Source: Macrococcoides canis
GTDB lineage: Bacteria > Bacillota > Bacilli > Staphylococcales > Staphylococcaceae
Assembly (NCBI RefSeq): GCF_002119805.1
Contig: NZ_CP021059.1
Location: forward strand, 2,170,001-2,234,000
Length of the DNA: 64,000 bases
Reading direction: 5' to 3'
Below are positions 47,317 through 57,691 of the stretch, piece by piece. Position numbers and translations under genes: made by a program. The notes beneath the pieces were generated by a model. It had not been told where the DNA came from. It was given only the letters and a program-made list of their open reading frames with translations, and made no database searches. How positions within the stretch are numbered: position 1 is the first letter of the stretch; each line of letters opens with the position of its first letter.

Positions 47317-47874
47317 ATGCTTACCGAAAAAGAAAAAATGCTGCAAGGCGCTATGTATGATCCTTCCGACGTGCAACTTGTTCAAGATAGAATGAATGCA
47401 AAACTGATGACGCGTCGTTACAATAATCTACCAGAAGATGATGTAAATGCGCGCTGTCAACTCATCAAAGAAATCTTCGGAACTACAGGTGAGCACATTC
47501 ATGTCGAAGTAAACATACGCGTTGATTATGGTTATAATATTTATGTAGGTGAAAACTTTTATTCAAATCATGATTTAACGATTTTAGATGTAGCGCCAGT
47601 TACGATTGGTGATAACTGTATGGTAGCACCCGGTGTACATATCTATACTGCCACACATCCAATTGATCCTATGGAACGCAATAGTGGTTTAGAATATGCA
47701 AAACCGGTTGTGATTGGTGACAATTGCTGGATTGGTGGACGTAGCATCATTAATCCAGGGGTAACCATAGGTAATAATGTTGTTATTGCGAGCGGGACTG
47801 TCGTAACGAAAGACGTTCCAGATAACGTTGTCGTTGCAGGAGTACCTGCAAAAGTGATTAAGCAAATAAAATAA
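47317..47874 (+). CDS. maltose/galactoside O-acetyltransferase-type hexapeptide enzyme
   Basis: 185 aa. N-terminal Mac domain (EKEKMLQGAMYDPSD), then left-handed beta-helix hexapeptide repeats with the active His in YTATHPIDPMERNSG (about 110) and GDNCWIGGRSIINPGVTIG. Acetyl-CoA dependent. It starts one base after the folE2 stop, so it is in the same operon. Confidence 0.9.
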   Translation: MLTEKEKMLQGAMYDPSDVQLVQDRMNAKLMTRRYNNLPEDDVNARCQLIKEIFGTTGEHIHVEVNIRVDYGYNIYVGENFYSNHDLTILDVAPVTIGDNCMVAPGVHIYTATHPIDPMERNSGLEYAKPVVIGDNCWIGGRSIINPGVTIGNNVVIASGTVVTKDVPDNVVVAGVPAKVIKQIK

Positions 47875-47897
47875 GCAGCCGCATGGCTGCTTATTTT
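47869..47897. terminator. bidirectional terminator
   Basis: AAATAAGCAGCC (47869-47880) pairs with GGCTGCTTATTT (47885-47896), loop GCAT. It overlaps the stop regions of both convergent genes. Confidence 0.88.
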
Positions 47898-48763
47898 ATT
47901 TCTCCATTCATAACTTGCATAATTGCGCGTCCTACACCGCTTTCTTCATTATCACCAGCCAAATATTTAGCAATCTGCTTAACTTCCTCAGCTCCATTAG
48001 ACATAGCGAATGAATACTTCGCACGTTCTAACATTGAAACATCATTTAAATTATCACCAATAGCCATCACTTCATCCATCGTGATATTCAGTTTTTCACA
48101 TATCGCTTCTAATGCAATTCCTTTTTGGGCATCATAATGCGTAATTTCGATATTCCCTCTGGATGATGATGATATTGCTAAACTACTATACTCAGCAAGT
48201 TCAGCCTTTGCTGCATCTATCTTTGACAAATCACTAGAGAATGCCAGGAATTTCAGAACAATCTCGCCATCACGTTTATAGATTTCGTCATAACTATCGA
48301 CTTCCTTTAAAGAACCATTATCTATACGCTTTTGTATTGATTTGCGAATCTTTTCAACATCAGGCCTATGACCCATCTTCTCCGCAATATCTATGTAAAT
48401 TTGAAGATCCTTCTCTTTATCTTCAGTATAGATACGTGCACTCGTATATACTTGATAGTACAGATGATGTTTTTTTAGTACTCCTGTGATGAGTTTAATC
48501 TGTTCATCACTAATCTTAGAAGTGTATATTATATTGAAAGCTTCATCACGTACTTCCGCGCCATTCAGACAAATAAAGGGTACTTTAAGTCCTGTTGGTT
48601 TTACAGGTGTATTTGCTTCATAAAATGCACGTCCCGTCGCGATTGCCACTGTGACACCTTTCGACTGCGCATATTTAATCGCCTGAATATTTTCTTCTGA
48701 GATTTCATGCGCACTATTCAATAACGTACCATCCATATCTGTTGCGACTAGTCTAATCATCAT
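47891..48763 (-). CDS. Cof-type HAD phosphatase (YidA-like)
   Basis: 290 aa. HAD subfamily IIB: motif I VATDMDGTLLNSAHEI (residues 6-21), VAIATGRAFYEA near 40, a C2 cap, and C-terminal VMAIGDNLNDVSMLERA. Sugar-phosphate or flavin-phosphate phosphatase; substrate unknown. Confidence 0.92.
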   Translation of the reverse strand: MMIRLVATDMDGTLLNSAHEISEENIQAIKYAQSKGVTVAIATGRAFYEANTPVKPTGLKVPFICLNGAEVRDEAFNIIYTSKISDEQIKLITGVLKKHHLYYQVYTSARIYTEDKEKDLQIYIDIAEKMGHRPDVEKIRKSIQKRIDNGSLKEVDSYDEIYKRDGEIVLKFLAFSSDLSKIDAAKAELAEYSSLAISSSSRGNIEITHYDAQKGIALEAICEKLNITMDEVMAIGDNLNDVSMLERAKYSFAMSNGAEEVKQIAKYLAGDNEESGVGRAIMQVMNGEIK

Positions 48764-48823
48764 TTCATCTCCTATTATTAATACATACAGTGTATCAAAT
48801 TCAGTAAATTTTATCTAAAGATG

Positions 48824-49360
<537 letters not shown>

Positions 49361-49381
49361 TTAACATTCGAGGAGAGAATT

Positions 49382-49981
49382 ATGGCACCTTTATTTATAG
49401 CAATAGAAGGACCGATCGGTGTCGGCAAAAGTTCACTGACTAAGAAGTTATCAGCCACTTTAAATTTAACACCTATTTACGAAATCGTAGAAGAAAATCC
49501 GTTTTTATCCGATTTCTATGAAGACATCGATAAGTGGAGCTTTCAGACAGAAATGTTTTTCTTATGTAACAGATACAAAGTCCTAACAGAATTATCAAAT
49601 GATATTTCTGTAGTCAGTGATTATCATATTCTTAAAAATAAAGTGTTCGCAAACAATACTTTAAATGATAAAGAATACAAGATGTTTGAAGAAATTTACG
49701 ATATATTAACACGTGAAGTTCGTAAACCAGACGTTACTGTGTTCTTAACAGCAGATCTAGATGTACTTAAACAACGTATTCAGTTACGCAATCGCGACTT
49801 TGAATCCCATATAGAAGATGATTATTTATTAAAGTTAACTGAGGATTACAGACGTGTATATGAATCAATGAAACGTGATCATCAGACGATACTTATTGAT
49901 ACTAGCGATATGGACTTTGTAAACAATGCAGCAGATTATGAGCACATCGTACAACAAATAAAAGATATTATAGGAGCTTAA
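49382..49981 (+). CDS. deoxynucleoside kinase 1
   Basis: 199 aa from ATG 49382 (GAGGAGAG 5 bases before). The open frame begins at 49190 but the upstream part is antisense to tadA. P-loop GPIGVGKSSLTKKL (residues 10-23), EENPFLSDFYED and SHIEDDYLLKLTEDY. Phosphorylates deoxyadenosine or deoxycytidine; in Bacillus the pair is Dck and Dgk. Confidence 0.93.
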   Translation: MAPLFIAIEGPIGVGKSSLTKKLSATLNLTPIYEIVEENPFLSDFYEDIDKWSFQTEMFFLCNRYKVLTELSNDISVVSDYHILKNKVFANNTLNDKEYKMFEEIYDILTREVRKPDVTVFLTADLDVLKQRIQLRNRDFESHIEDDYLLKLTEDYRRVYESMKRDHQTILIDTSDMDFVNNAADYEHIVQQIKDIIGA

Positions 49982-49982
49982 T

Positions 49983-50639
49983 ATGTATACAATCCCTAAT
50001 GATGCAATCATCACTATTGCCGGTACTGTCGGCGTCGGAAAAAGTTCGTTAACAAAAGCACTGGCTGAGAAGCTAAACTTTAGAACTTCCTTTGAAAAAG
50101 TAGATAATAACCCTTACCTAGAAAAATTCTACAATGATTTTGATCGCTGGAGCTTTCATTTACAAATCTATTTTCTTGCAGAACGTTTTAAAGAACAAAA
50201 ACGTATGTTTGAGTATGGCGGTGGATTTATTCAGGACCGTTCAATCTATGAAGATGTAGATATCTTCGCTAAGATGCATGAAGAAGGCGGCACGATGACG
50301 AAAGAAGACTTTGCAACTTATTATCAGTTATATGAAGCTATGGTAATGACACCATACTTCCCGCAACCCGACTGTCTAATCTTCTTAGAAAGCGATTATG
50401 AAGATGTGATTAATCGTATCGCTGAACGAGGTCGTCAAATGGAAATCGAAACGGATGAAACTTATTGGCGTGCTTTGTATGCGCGTTATGTTGAATGGAT
50501 TGAGAACTTCAATGCATGCCCTGTCGTAAGAATTAATATTAATGAATATGATGTATACGGTGATATTGATTCCCTTGATCCTGTAATCGAGAAAATTGCT
50601 AAAGTCATTCACACACATCGTGCAATGCATAAAAGATAA
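49983..50639 (+). CDS. deoxynucleoside kinase 2
   Basis: 218 aa, one base after the first kinase. P-loop GTVGVGKSSLTKAL (about 13-26), NNPYLEKFYNDFDRWSFHLQ, and DRS motif IQDRSIYEDVDIFA (about 82), as in deoxyguanosine kinases. Which of the two prefers dG cannot be told from sequence alone. Confidence 0.93.
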   Translation: MYTIPNDAIITIAGTVGVGKSSLTKALAEKLNFRTSFEKVDNNPYLEKFYNDFDRWSFHLQIYFLAERFKEQKRMFEYGGGFIQDRSIYEDVDIFAKMHEEGGTMTKEDFATYYQLYEAMVMTPYFPQPDCLIFLESDYEDVINRIAERGRQMEIETDETYWRALYARYVEWIENFNACPVVRININEYDVYGDIDSLDPVIEKIAKVIHTHRAMHKR

Positions 50640-50640
50640 A

Positions 50641-50677
50641 TACAAATGGTACGGTTAAAATTACCGTACCATTTGTA
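50641..50677. terminator. bidirectional terminator
   Basis: TACAAATGGTACGGT and ACCGTACCATTTGTA form a perfect 15-bp stem with a 7-base loop between two convergent genes. Confidence 0.88.
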
Positions 50678-50684
50678 TATTGTT

Positions 50685-51377
50685 TTATAACCCTAATCTG
50701 TCAATCATCTCAGCAACACTATTTAGTACAATATCCGCATTTCGCAGATCTTGTGCATCGCCTGAACCTGATAATACTCCGACGATTTTACTTACTTCAC
50801 CATTCTGACCAAGTTCTACATCCATCTCAGTATCTCCCACCATTACCGTTTCTTCTTTAACAACATTTAAGTCATCCATGATCAGCTGTAATAATTCTTT
50901 TTGTGGCTTATGATAATCTGATGAATCACTCGTAATAATCTTATCAAAATATTCACGAATGCTATACTTATCGATAAATAAATCCATCGATGCTGTGTCA
51001 TCCGCTGATACGATCGCAAGCATATATCCTTTATCATGTAAAGATTTCAATGTTTCCTGAACACCTTTAATAATTTCTATGTCGTCCGCTTCATTATCAG
51101 ACGTTGCATGTTCAATTTTTTTAAGTAACCAGCTTGCCATTGCATCACCATTCGGTAATTTTTCCAAACTTGAAACGATTGCCTTTGTTGTTTTTGCGCC
51201 AATCATTTTATCGATATGATCATCGACAATACCGAAAGCATCCTTTATTTCAGATTTAGGTACATGTATATCCGTACGCGCTGAAAATTCATTGATCAAG
51301 TCATCCGCTAACTTTACTACCGGATGTCCTAATTCCATTAATGTTCCGTCTTTATCAAATACGATTAATTTCATCAT
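50685..51377 (-). CDS. HAD phosphatase (phosphoglycolate-phosphatase-like)
   Basis: 230 aa. Motif I VFDKDGTLMELGH (residues 6-18), helical cap 1, AIVSADDTASM, Lys in HKPQKELL and VMVGDTEMDVELG. Subfamily IA HAD. Substrate unknown. Confidence 0.9.
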   Translation of the reverse strand: MMKLIVFDKDGTLMELGHPVVKLADDLINEFSARTDIHVPKSEIKDAFGIVDDHIDKMIGAKTTKAIVSSLEKLPNGDAMASWLLKKIEHATSDNEADDIEIIKGVQETLKSLHDKGYMLAIVSADDTASMDLFIDKYSIREYFDKIITSDSSDYHKPQKELLQLIMDDLNVVKEETVMVGDTEMDVELGQNGEVSKIVGVLSGSGDAQDLRNADIVLNSVAEMIDRLGL

Positions 51378-51432
51378 AATCTTTTTCTACTCCTTAACTT
51401 CGCTTTTTATATTTTTATACCCGCTTCACATA

Positions 51433-51466
51433 AAAATATCTCACTCTAATTTGAGTGAGATATTTT
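51433..51466 (-). terminator. terminator of the EIIC-like gene
   Basis: AAAATATCTCACTC and GAGTGAGATATTTT, 14-bp stem with a 6-base loop, T-rich after it on the minus strand; just past the stop at 1469 of the 51-kb gene (51469). Confidence 0.85.
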
Positions 51467-51468
51467 AT

Positions 51469-52503
51469 TTATTTGATTTCTAAAGCTAAGTCCCCTGCTT
51501 TCACATGGTTAAAACGTCGTGCAACTCCGTAATGTAATACATACGTTACTACAAGTGGAAGTAAGACGCCCGCAATCATAAATTGCGTAAATGGCACAAC
51601 ACCTTGATCATTTAAAATCTGCATCGGTGCGATAAATCCGCATAAGCCGATACCACCAATTTCATATGGTACGCCTAGCTTAAACCATAGAATCGCAACC
51701 GGCCCGCTGATTGCAGCTGCTACAAGAGGCGCTACCATAATTTTAGGGTTGTTTACAATGTTCGGGAACTGAACTTTAGGCGTACAAACGAGTTGGGCCA
51801 AGAAGCCACCTAAATCATTATCCTTTAACCCCATCGCTGTGTAACCTACAAATTGTGCTGAAATACCGACAAGTGCTGCGGCAGAAGAGGCCGGGTCAAG
51901 TTGTAAAACGATAACCAGCGCTGCTGAAGATGCTGGTGTCATTACGATAACTGCAAATACGAGTGCAATCACTACAGATGAGATAAGCGGTTGTCCTTCT
52001 ACAGATTGAGCAATCGATTTCGAAATAACGACTAATGCCGGTTCTACGACACGTGCCAGATAGTAGCCTACTACACTACCTACGAGCACTGCAGACGTTG
52101 GGACTGCCATCATATCAAGTATCGTCTTTCCGGTTACTTTCTTACCAACATACGTTGCTACGATGGCACCGATAATTGCACCGATCGGAAGTCCAGTCTG
52201 GATTGTAAAAGCACCATTTACTTCTTTTAGTGCGTTACCACCAATCGTTGCAGCAACCATCGCAGAAACTAATGTAATGCCATTTGCGCCTAAACTATAA
52301 GCGATAGCTCCTCCGAGTGCCGGTGCTAAAATTAACATCGAAATCGTGCCAAAAAGAACTAATAAATCAATGTGTAATAAACCACCTAATGACTTTAATA
52401 GCATTCCTACCCCAAGAGATACAAAGATACCGGCTGAGATACCTTGTGCCCCTTTTTCAAATCGATCTTTAAAATATGCTTTTTTACGCATCTCATGTTC
52501 CAT
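51469..52503 (-). CDS. PTS EIIC-like membrane protein (PTS_EIIC_2 family)
   Basis: 344 aa, about ten membrane segments, rich in Gly and Ala. Family features: FEKGAQGISAGIFVSLGVGMLLKS at the start, GGNALKEVNGAF, TPASSAALVIVLQLDP and MAPLVAAAISGPVAIL. Annotated in staphylococci as a PTS IIC-like protein without EIIA or EIIB partners; the substrate is unknown. GGAGTGG precedes ATG 52503. Confidence 0.85.
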   Translation of the reverse strand: MEHEMRKKAYFKDRFEKGAQGISAGIFVSLGVGMLLKSLGGLLHIDLLVLFGTISMLILAPALGGAIAYSLGANGITLVSAMVAATIGGNALKEVNGAFTIQTGLPIGAIIGAIVATYVGKKVTGKTILDMMAVPTSAVLVGSVVGYYLARVVEPALVVISKSIAQSVEGQPLISSVVIALVFAVIVMTPASSAALVIVLQLDPASSAAALVGISAQFVGYTAMGLKDNDLGGFLAQLVCTPKVQFPNIVNNPKIMVAPLVAAAISGPVAILWFKLGVPYEIGGIGLCGFIAPMQILNDQGVVPFTQFMIAGVLLPLVVTYVLHYGVARRFNHVKAGDLALEIK

Positions 52504-52595
52504 AATTATCCACTCCTATTTTTAGTTTTTACATAATATGACCTTCTTTATCGTTACAAATATGAATATCCATAGTTGACCACTCTCCTCAAAGT

Positions 52596-53666
52596 TTATT
52601 CTACTGAAATACACCATCCAAATGGATCTTCTTTCGAACCATTCTGAATACTTGTATACGCATTATAAAGTTCTTCAGTAATCTTACCTGTATTGCCATC
52701 GCCAATCGTCAATACTTCATCTTTATATTTAATCTCGCCAACCGGTGAGATAACGACTGCTGTTCCTGCGCCGAATACTTCGGTTAAACTGCCATCTTTT
52801 GCACTATCCACAACTTCCTGAATGCCGATGCGACGCTCTTCCACTTCATATCCTAGATGCTCGGCAAGCTCTAAAATCGACTTACGTGTAATACCCGGTA
52901 AAATACTGCCATTCAGTTCAGGTGTTACAAGTTTATTGTTGGTAACAAAGAATATATTCATGCTCCCTACTTCTTCAATATAAGCCTGTTCTACACCGTC
53001 TAGCCATAACACTTGGTCATAGCCTAATTTTTCAGCTCTTGACTGAGCGATTAAACTTGCAGCATAGTTGCCTGCTGCTTTCGCAAACCCTACACCACCT
53101 CTAACCGCTCTAACATATTCATCTTCAACATAGATTTTTGTTGGTGATAATTGTCCGCCACCATAATATGCACCGACTGGAGATAAAAGAATCAAAAATT
53201 TATAGCTGATGGCTGGTCGTACACCTAAGAATGGTTCATTCGCAAATACAATCGGTCTAATATATAAAGACTGACCCGCACCCTCTGGAATCCAGTCTTC
53301 TTCTAATGAAACCAGCTGTTTAAGTGCTTGTACCATTTCCTCAACATCTATTTGAGGTATTTCTAATCGTTCACATGATTGATTCATTCGTTTAAAATTT
53401 TGATCGGGGCGGAATAACTGAATACCATCTTTTGTCTTGTAAGCCTTCAGTCCTTCAAAGACTGCCTGACCATAATGAAGCACTTGCGAAGCTGGGCTCA
53501 TGGAGATTTCCTGATAAGGGATGATTTTTTTGTTATGCCATCCTTCTTCCTTCGAGTAATCCATAGAAAACATATAATCTGTAAAGTGTATGCCAAACCC
53601 TAGATTGTTCGGATCAGGCTTTTGCTGTTTATGCATTCGTTCTTCCACTTCAAATACTGCTACCAT
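52596..53666 (-). CDS. ilvE: branched-chain amino acid aminotransferase
   Basis: 356 aa from ATG 53666 (AAAGGA about 9 bases before); a TTG at 53684 overlaps the site. Fold-type IV PLP enzyme: [37 protein letters not shown] Lys in [28 protein letters not shown] and [12 protein letters not shown]. Final step of Val, Leu and Ile synthesis. CodY- and CcpA-like sites lie upstream. Confidence 0.96.
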   Translation of the reverse strand: MVAVFEVEERMHKQQKPDPNNLGFGIHFTDYMFSMDYSKEEGWHNKKIIPYQEISMSPASQVLHYGQAVFEGLKAYKTKDGIQLFRPDQNFKRMNQSCERLEIPQIDVEEMVQALKQLVSLEEDWIPEGAGQSLYIRPIVFANEPFLGVRPAISYKFLILLSPVGAYYGGGQLSPTKIYVEDEYVRAVRGGVGFAKAAGNYAASLIAQSRAEKLGYDQVLWLDGVEQAYIEEVGSMNIFFVTNNKLVTPELNGSILPGITRKSILELAEHLGYEVEERRIGIQEVVDSAKDGSLTEVFGAGTAVVISPVGEIKYKDEVLTIGDGNTGKITEELYNAYTSIQNGSKEDPFGWCISVE

Positions 53667-53736
53667 TTCATTCAATCCTTTCAAAATTTATTATTAATGT
53701 CACTTAGTATAGCAACTCCAAATTCGTTTTTCAATA

Positions 53737-53751
53737 AGTTTTTAGAAAATT
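53737..53751. promoter_or_regulatory. CodY-like box upstream of ilvE
   Basis: AGTTTTTAGAAAATT differs from AATTTTCWGAAAATT at two positions. ilvE is a known CodY target in staphylococci, which makes the site plausible. Confidence 0.5.
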
Positions 53752-53766
53752 CTAATTTTTTATACA

Positions 53767-53782
53767 ATTAAAACGCTTACAT
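53767..53782 (-). promoter_or_regulatory. CcpA cre-like site upstream of ilvE
   Basis: Minus-strand ATGTAAGCGTTTTAAT fits WTGNNARCGNWWWCAW except one position. A second site with the same core ATGTAAGCGTTT lies before the threonine dehydrogenase. Confidence 0.5.
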
Positions 53783-53797
53783 ATAAAAATTAAAAAA

Positions 53798-53839
53798 ATC
53801 CGAAGAGATAAGCAGTATATACTACTCATTTCTTCGGAT
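53798..53839 (-). terminator. terminator of the threonine dehydrogenase gene
   Basis: ATCCGAAGA (53798-53806) pairs with TCTTCGGAT (53831-53839) with a partly paired AGTA/TACT interior, followed by TTTTTTTAA on the minus strand. Confidence 0.8.
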
Positions 53840-53858
53840 GATTTATAAAATTTATCAA

Positions 53859-54812
53859 TTATTTATTTTCTTTTAATTTAATTGCATCTAACATTTCTTT
53901 CGTCATTGTATCTAAATCAAACTTAGGATCAAATCCCCATTGCTGCTTCGCTTCAGTTGCATCGATTGAGTTTGGCCAGCTTTGTGCAATACCTTCACGT
54001 ACTGGATCTACATCATAATCAAGTTCGAAGTCTGGCATTACTTTACGAATGCTTGCAGCGATCATCTCTGGATCTACACTCATTGCAGTAACGTTAAATG
54101 CGTTACGGTCTTTTAAGTTTTCAGCAGGTGCTTCCATTAACTTGATGATTGCATCAATCGCATCATCCATAAACATCATATCCATGAATGTACCTTTGTT
54201 AATGTAAGAAGTGTATTTACCTTCACGAATCGCTTTGAAGTAAATTTCTACTGCATAGTCAGTCGTACCGCCACCTGGTTCTTTAACATGTGAGATAAGA
54301 CCAGGGAAACGTACACCACGTGTATCTACGCCGAAACGGTGGAAGTAATAGTCACATAATAACTCACCAGAAACTTTGTTTACACCGTACATCGTTGTAG
54401 GACGTTGAATTGTTACTTGTGGCGTATTGTCTGCTGGAGTACTTGGTCCAAACGCACCGATTGAAGAAGGTGTAAAGAACTGCATGTTATATTTACGTGC
54501 AACTTCTAATGCGTTCAGTAAACCACCCATATTTAAGTTCCATGCAAATACCGGATCCTTTTCAGCGGTTGCTGATAATAATGCCGCCATATGCATAATT
54601 GTATCAGCATTAAAGTCTGAAGCTAATTTATCCATGCGCTCAGCATCTGTAACATCCAGCTCTTCGAAAGGCCCTTCTAATACTTTAGCGCCTGCTTCAG
54701 GACGACGTAAGTCAGTCGCTAATACATTATCTACCCCATAGATTTCTCTTAATTTTAAAGTTAATTCTGTACCGATTTGGCCTAAAGCACCAGTAATCAT
54801 AATCTTTTTCAT
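53859..54812 (-). CDS. tdh: NAD-dependent L-threonine dehydrogenase (short-chain/epimerase type)
   Basis: 317 aa from ATG 54812 (AAAGGAGAG 6 bases before). Extended SDR fold: [18 protein letters not shown] loop (residues 4-18), [32 protein letters not shown] with the catalytic Tyr-x3-Lys, and [22 protein letters not shown], which is typical of SDR-type threonine dehydrogenases. It oxidises threonine to 2-amino-3-ketobutyrate, the substrate of Kbl encoded upstream. A cre-like site precedes it. Alternative: another UDP-sugar epimerase, less likely given kbl. Confidence 0.85.
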   Translation of the reverse strand: MKKIMITGALGQIGTELTLKLREIYGVDNVLATDLRRPEAGAKVLEGPFEELDVTDAERMDKLASDFNADTIMHMAALLSATAEKDPVFAWNLNMGGLLNALEVARKYNMQFFTPSSIGAFGPSTPADNTPQVTIQRPTTMYGVNKVSGELLCDYYFHRFGVDTRGVRFPGLISHVKEPGGGTTDYAVEIYFKAIREGKYTSYINKGTFMDMMFMDDAIDAIIKLMEAPAENLKDRNAFNVTAMSVDPEMIAASIRKVMPDFELDYDVDPVREGIAQSWPNSIDATEAKQQWGFDPKFDLDTMTKEMLDAIKLKENK

Positions 54813-54893
54813 ATTATTCTCTCCTTTATACATCTGTATATGTCAAATGGACAAATCCACCGTATTCAATTGTATTTACACATACATTCTAAC

Positions 54894-54909
54894 TTATAAA
54901 CGCTTACAT
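54894..54909 (-). promoter_or_regulatory. CcpA cre-like site upstream of threonine dehydrogenase
   Basis: Minus-strand ATGTAAGCGTTTATAA, one mismatch to the cre consensus, about 80 bases before the ATG. Confidence 0.5.
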
Positions 54910-54960
54910 GTCCACCAGAAAGAAACAGTCATAAATTTCAAAAATCACATTAAATGAAAT

Positions 54961-55165
54961 AACACCCGAGAAATGACATCGCTTTGTCACTTCTCAGGTG
55001 TTTTATTTGTGCCTGACCGCTTGTGTCACGCCTTTTTATTTGATAGCGTTCCACGAGCAGACACTTCGATAAAATCAAAAAGATGACAGAAATAAAAACT
55101 ATTTCTTTGTCATCTTTTCGTGATTTTACTTGTGCCTGACCGCTCGTGTTACGCCTTTTTATTTA
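54961..55165 (-). repeat. two tandem repeat-plus-hairpin units between kbl and the dehydrogenase
   Basis: Each unit reads, on the minus strand, AAATAAAAAGGCGTRACAC, RAGCGGTCAGGCACAARTAAAA and then a hairpin with TGACA/TGTCA in its stem. Hairpins: 54961-55002 (AACACC...GGTGTT) and about 55077-55118 (AAAGATGACA...TGTCATCTTT). Unit starts are 120 bases apart. The first unit begins on the kbl stop codon at 55159-55161. The segment 55046-55080 carries the same motif on the plus strand. The hairpins should terminate kbl transcripts. Confidence 0.7.
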
Positions 55166-56349
55166 ATAATATTCAGTTCTTTTCCTACACGTTCATAGAT
55201 TGCTAATGCTTCATCAAGCATTTCTTTCGTATGTGCTGCTGTCGGCATGTTACGCACACGTCCTGTACCACGTGGTACTGTTGGGAAGACGATAGATTTT
55301 GCATATACGCCTTCTTCCATTAAACGTCTAGAGAATTCTTGAGTAGTTTTCTCATCACCGATAATACATGGTGTGATTGGTGTTTCAGAATGTCCGATAT
55401 CAAAGCCTAACTTTTCTAAGCCAGCTTTTAAGTAATCGCCATTCTCCCATAACTTATCATGTAATTCTGTAGATTCCATTAATAAAGTTACTGCTTCAGT
55501 AATCGCACGTGTATCAGCAGGTGCTAAAGAAGTAGAGAATAAGAATGGACGTGAAGCAACTTTTAACCAGTCGATTAAGTCTTTAGTTCCCGCTACGTAT
55601 CCACCTACTACGCCGATTGCTTTAGATAATGTACCGATTTGGAAATCAATCTTATCTTGAAGACCAAAATGTTTAACTGTTCCTGCACCTTTACCCATAA
55701 CACCAGATCCATGGGCATCATCTACGTACGTAATTAATCCGAATTCTTCAGCGATTTCTACGATTTCTGGAAGTTTCGCAACGTCTCCATCCATTGAGAA
55801 GACACCATCAGTAATATACATTACTTTATTATATAAACCAGACTCAACCGCTTCTTTTGCTTTCGCACGTAAATCATCCATATCTGAGTGATTTACACGA
55901 ATAATCTTTGCTTTAGATAAACGACAACCATCAATGATTGACGCATGGTTTAATTCATCAGAAAGAATCGCATCGTTCTTATCCATTACTGCGCTAATCG
56001 CAGCCATGTTACAGTTGAAACCTGATTGATATGCAATCGCAGCTTCTGTACCTTTGAACTCTGCTAATTTTTCTTCTAATTGTACGTGTAAATCTAAAGT
56101 ACCATTAATTGTACGAACGGCACCTGCACCTACACCATGAGAATCTACTGCTTCTTTTGCAACTTTCTTTAAACGCTCATGTGTTGCTAAACCTAAATAG
56201 TTATTAGAAGATAAGTTGATAAGTTCTTTACCATCAATTTTAATTTTAGCACCGTTAGGTCCTTGTACTACGTTAATTTCATTGTATAAACCATTGTTCT
56301 TTAGTTCATCTAAACGCTCAGTTAAGAACGATTGTAAAGCTTTAGTCAT
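55159..56349 (-). CDS. kbl: 2-amino-3-ketobutyrate CoA ligase (glycine C-acetyltransferase)
   Basis: 396 aa from ATG 56349 (AAGGGGTG 7 bases before). Alpha-oxoamine synthase: [37 protein letters not shown] and PLP Lys in [17 protein letters not shown] (about 240). With threonine dehydrogenase it turns threonine into glycine and acetyl-CoA. The gene order (kbl, dehydrogenase, ilvE) is that of S. aureus. Confidence 0.95.
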   Translation of the reverse strand: MTKALQSFLTERLDELKNNGLYNEINVVQGPNGAKIKIDGKELINLSSNNYLGLATHERLKKVAKEAVDSHGVGAGAVRTINGTLDLHVQLEEKLAEFKGTEAAIAYQSGFNCNMAAISAVMDKNDAILSDELNHASIIDGCRLSKAKIIRVNHSDMDDLRAKAKEAVESGLYNKVMYITDGVFSMDGDVAKLPEIVEIAEEFGLITYVDDAHGSGVMGKGAGTVKHFGLQDKIDFQIGTLSKAIGVVGGYVAGTKDLIDWLKVASRPFLFSTSLAPADTRAITEAVTLLMESTELHDKLWENGDYLKAGLEKLGFDIGHSETPITPCIIGDEKTTQEFSRRLMEEGVYAKSIVFPTVPRGTGRVRNMPTAAHTKEMLDEALAIYERVGKELNIIK

Positions 56350-56449
56350 AAATTGACACCCCTTTTTCATTTTTCATTATCATCATAACATAACTATTAT
56401 AGGAGTTCTAATGAACTGACTACTGAAATTTTGTATATTAAGAAGTTTA

Positions 56450-56464
56450 AATATTCTAAAATTT
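56450..56464. promoter_or_regulatory. weak CodY-like box upstream of the M20 genes
   Basis: AATATTCTAAAATTT has three differences from the CodY consensus. It lies about 50 bases before the first amidohydrolase gene, in an AT-rich stretch where such matches can arise by chance. Confidence 0.25.
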
Positions 56465-56512
56465 TTGATACACTAGAAATATTAAATTTTTTTTTAGTAA
56501 AGGAGAGTTGCA

Positions 56513-57691
56513 ATGGACATTGAACAATTAATCACTAATGATTTTGACAACATGGTGGAGATTAGAAGATATCTTCATCAGCACCCGGAAATTAGTTTTC
56601 ATGAAGAAAAGACATATGCATATATATTAGATGCATTAACTCAGCTCCCACACTTCACAATTAGAGAACATGTAGGCGGCAAAGGTATTGTAGCAAAAAT
56701 ATCAAATGGAGAAGGACCATCTATCGCTCTGCGTGCGGACTTTGATGCACTCCCGATACAAGACCAGAAAGATGTGGACTACCGTTCTAAAAATGATGGC
56801 GTCATGCATGCTTGTGGACATGATGGACATACTTCAATATTACTCTCTGTTGCGCGTCTTCTAAATTCAACTTATGAATTATTAACAGGTTCAGTCACGC
56901 TGATTTTTCAATTTGCTGAGGAAGTTGCGCCAGGTGGTGCACATGATATGGTAAACGACGGTGCGCTAGCTGGTGTTGACAAAGTTTATGGCAACCATCT
57001 ATGGTCCCCATATGAACAGGGTGCCATCTATTCAAGAAAGGATGCGTTAATGGCTAGCCCAGATACCTTTCATATTACTGTTCAAGGGAAAGGAGGGCAT
57101 GGCGCTCATCCTGACACAGCAATAGATGCTATTGTTGTTCTAGCAGAACTCATCATTAATTTACAGACCATCGTTTCACGTAACGTTGCTCCTACTGAAC
57201 AAGCTGTTCTGACAATTGGTAAAGTTGTTGCTGGCGATACTTTTAACGTCATCAGTGATAGCGCTTATTGCACAGGTACCGTTCGTACTTTTAATCCTGA
57301 AGTTAAAGCATTGATAAAGTCAGCGATGGATAGAGAAATTAAAGGGATTACTGCAGCCAAAGGAGCCACGTATACATTCGATTATATTGATGGCTATCCT
57401 GCGGTAATAAACGAAACAAAGTCAGTAGAAGTCATACAGCGTGCTGCACAGCATGCTGGAATTGAATATAAAGAAACAGAGCAACTGATGATCGGTGAAG
57501 ACTTTTCATATTACTTACAGCATAAACCAGGTGCTTTCTTCTTAACAGCGGCTGGAAATAAAGCAAAAGGGATTACTGCTCCCCATCATCACCCTCTCTT
57601 TGATTTTGATGAACAAGCCATGATTGATGCTGTAAAACTATTCTTATTTATATTAAAAGAGGAGCGCGTATATGATAGCACAAGTCAATAA
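56513..57691 (+). CDS. M20D amidohydrolase (hippurate hydrolase-like) 1
   Basis: 392 aa. Metal-dependent amidase that removes acyl groups from N-acyl amino acids. Metal-binding CxH in VMHACGHDGHT (about 100-110), EE in FQFAEEVAPGGAHDM, the dimerisation-domain motif GKGGHGAHPDTAID and the last His in PHHHPLFDFDE. AAGGAGAG before ATG. First of three tandem paralogues, overlapping the second by 20 bases. S. aureus has one such gene beside tuf. Confidence 0.92.
   Translation: MDIEQLITNDFDNMVEIRRYLHQHPEISFHEEKTYAYILDALTQLPHFTIREHVGGKGIVAKISNGEGPSIALRADFDALPIQDQKDVDYRSKNDGVMHACGHDGHTSILLSVARLLNSTYELLTGSVTLIFQFAEEVAPGGAHDMVNDGALAGVDKVYGNHLWSPYEQGAIYSRKDALMASPDTFHITVQGKGGHGAHPDTAIDAIVVLAELIINLQTIVSRNVAPTEQAVLTIGKVVAGDTFNVISDSAYCTGTVRTFNPEVKALIKSAMDREIKGITAAKGATYTFDYIDGYPAVINETKSVEVIQRAAQHAGIEYKETEQLMIGEDFSYYLQHKPGAFFLTAAGNKAKGITAPHHHPLFDFDEQAMIDAVKLFLFILKEERVYDSTSQ

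Noticed and set aside
55002-55165. Insertion sequence between kbl and the dehydrogenase
   Set aside because: Only short repeats and hairpins; no transposase, terminal inverted repeats or target duplication visible.
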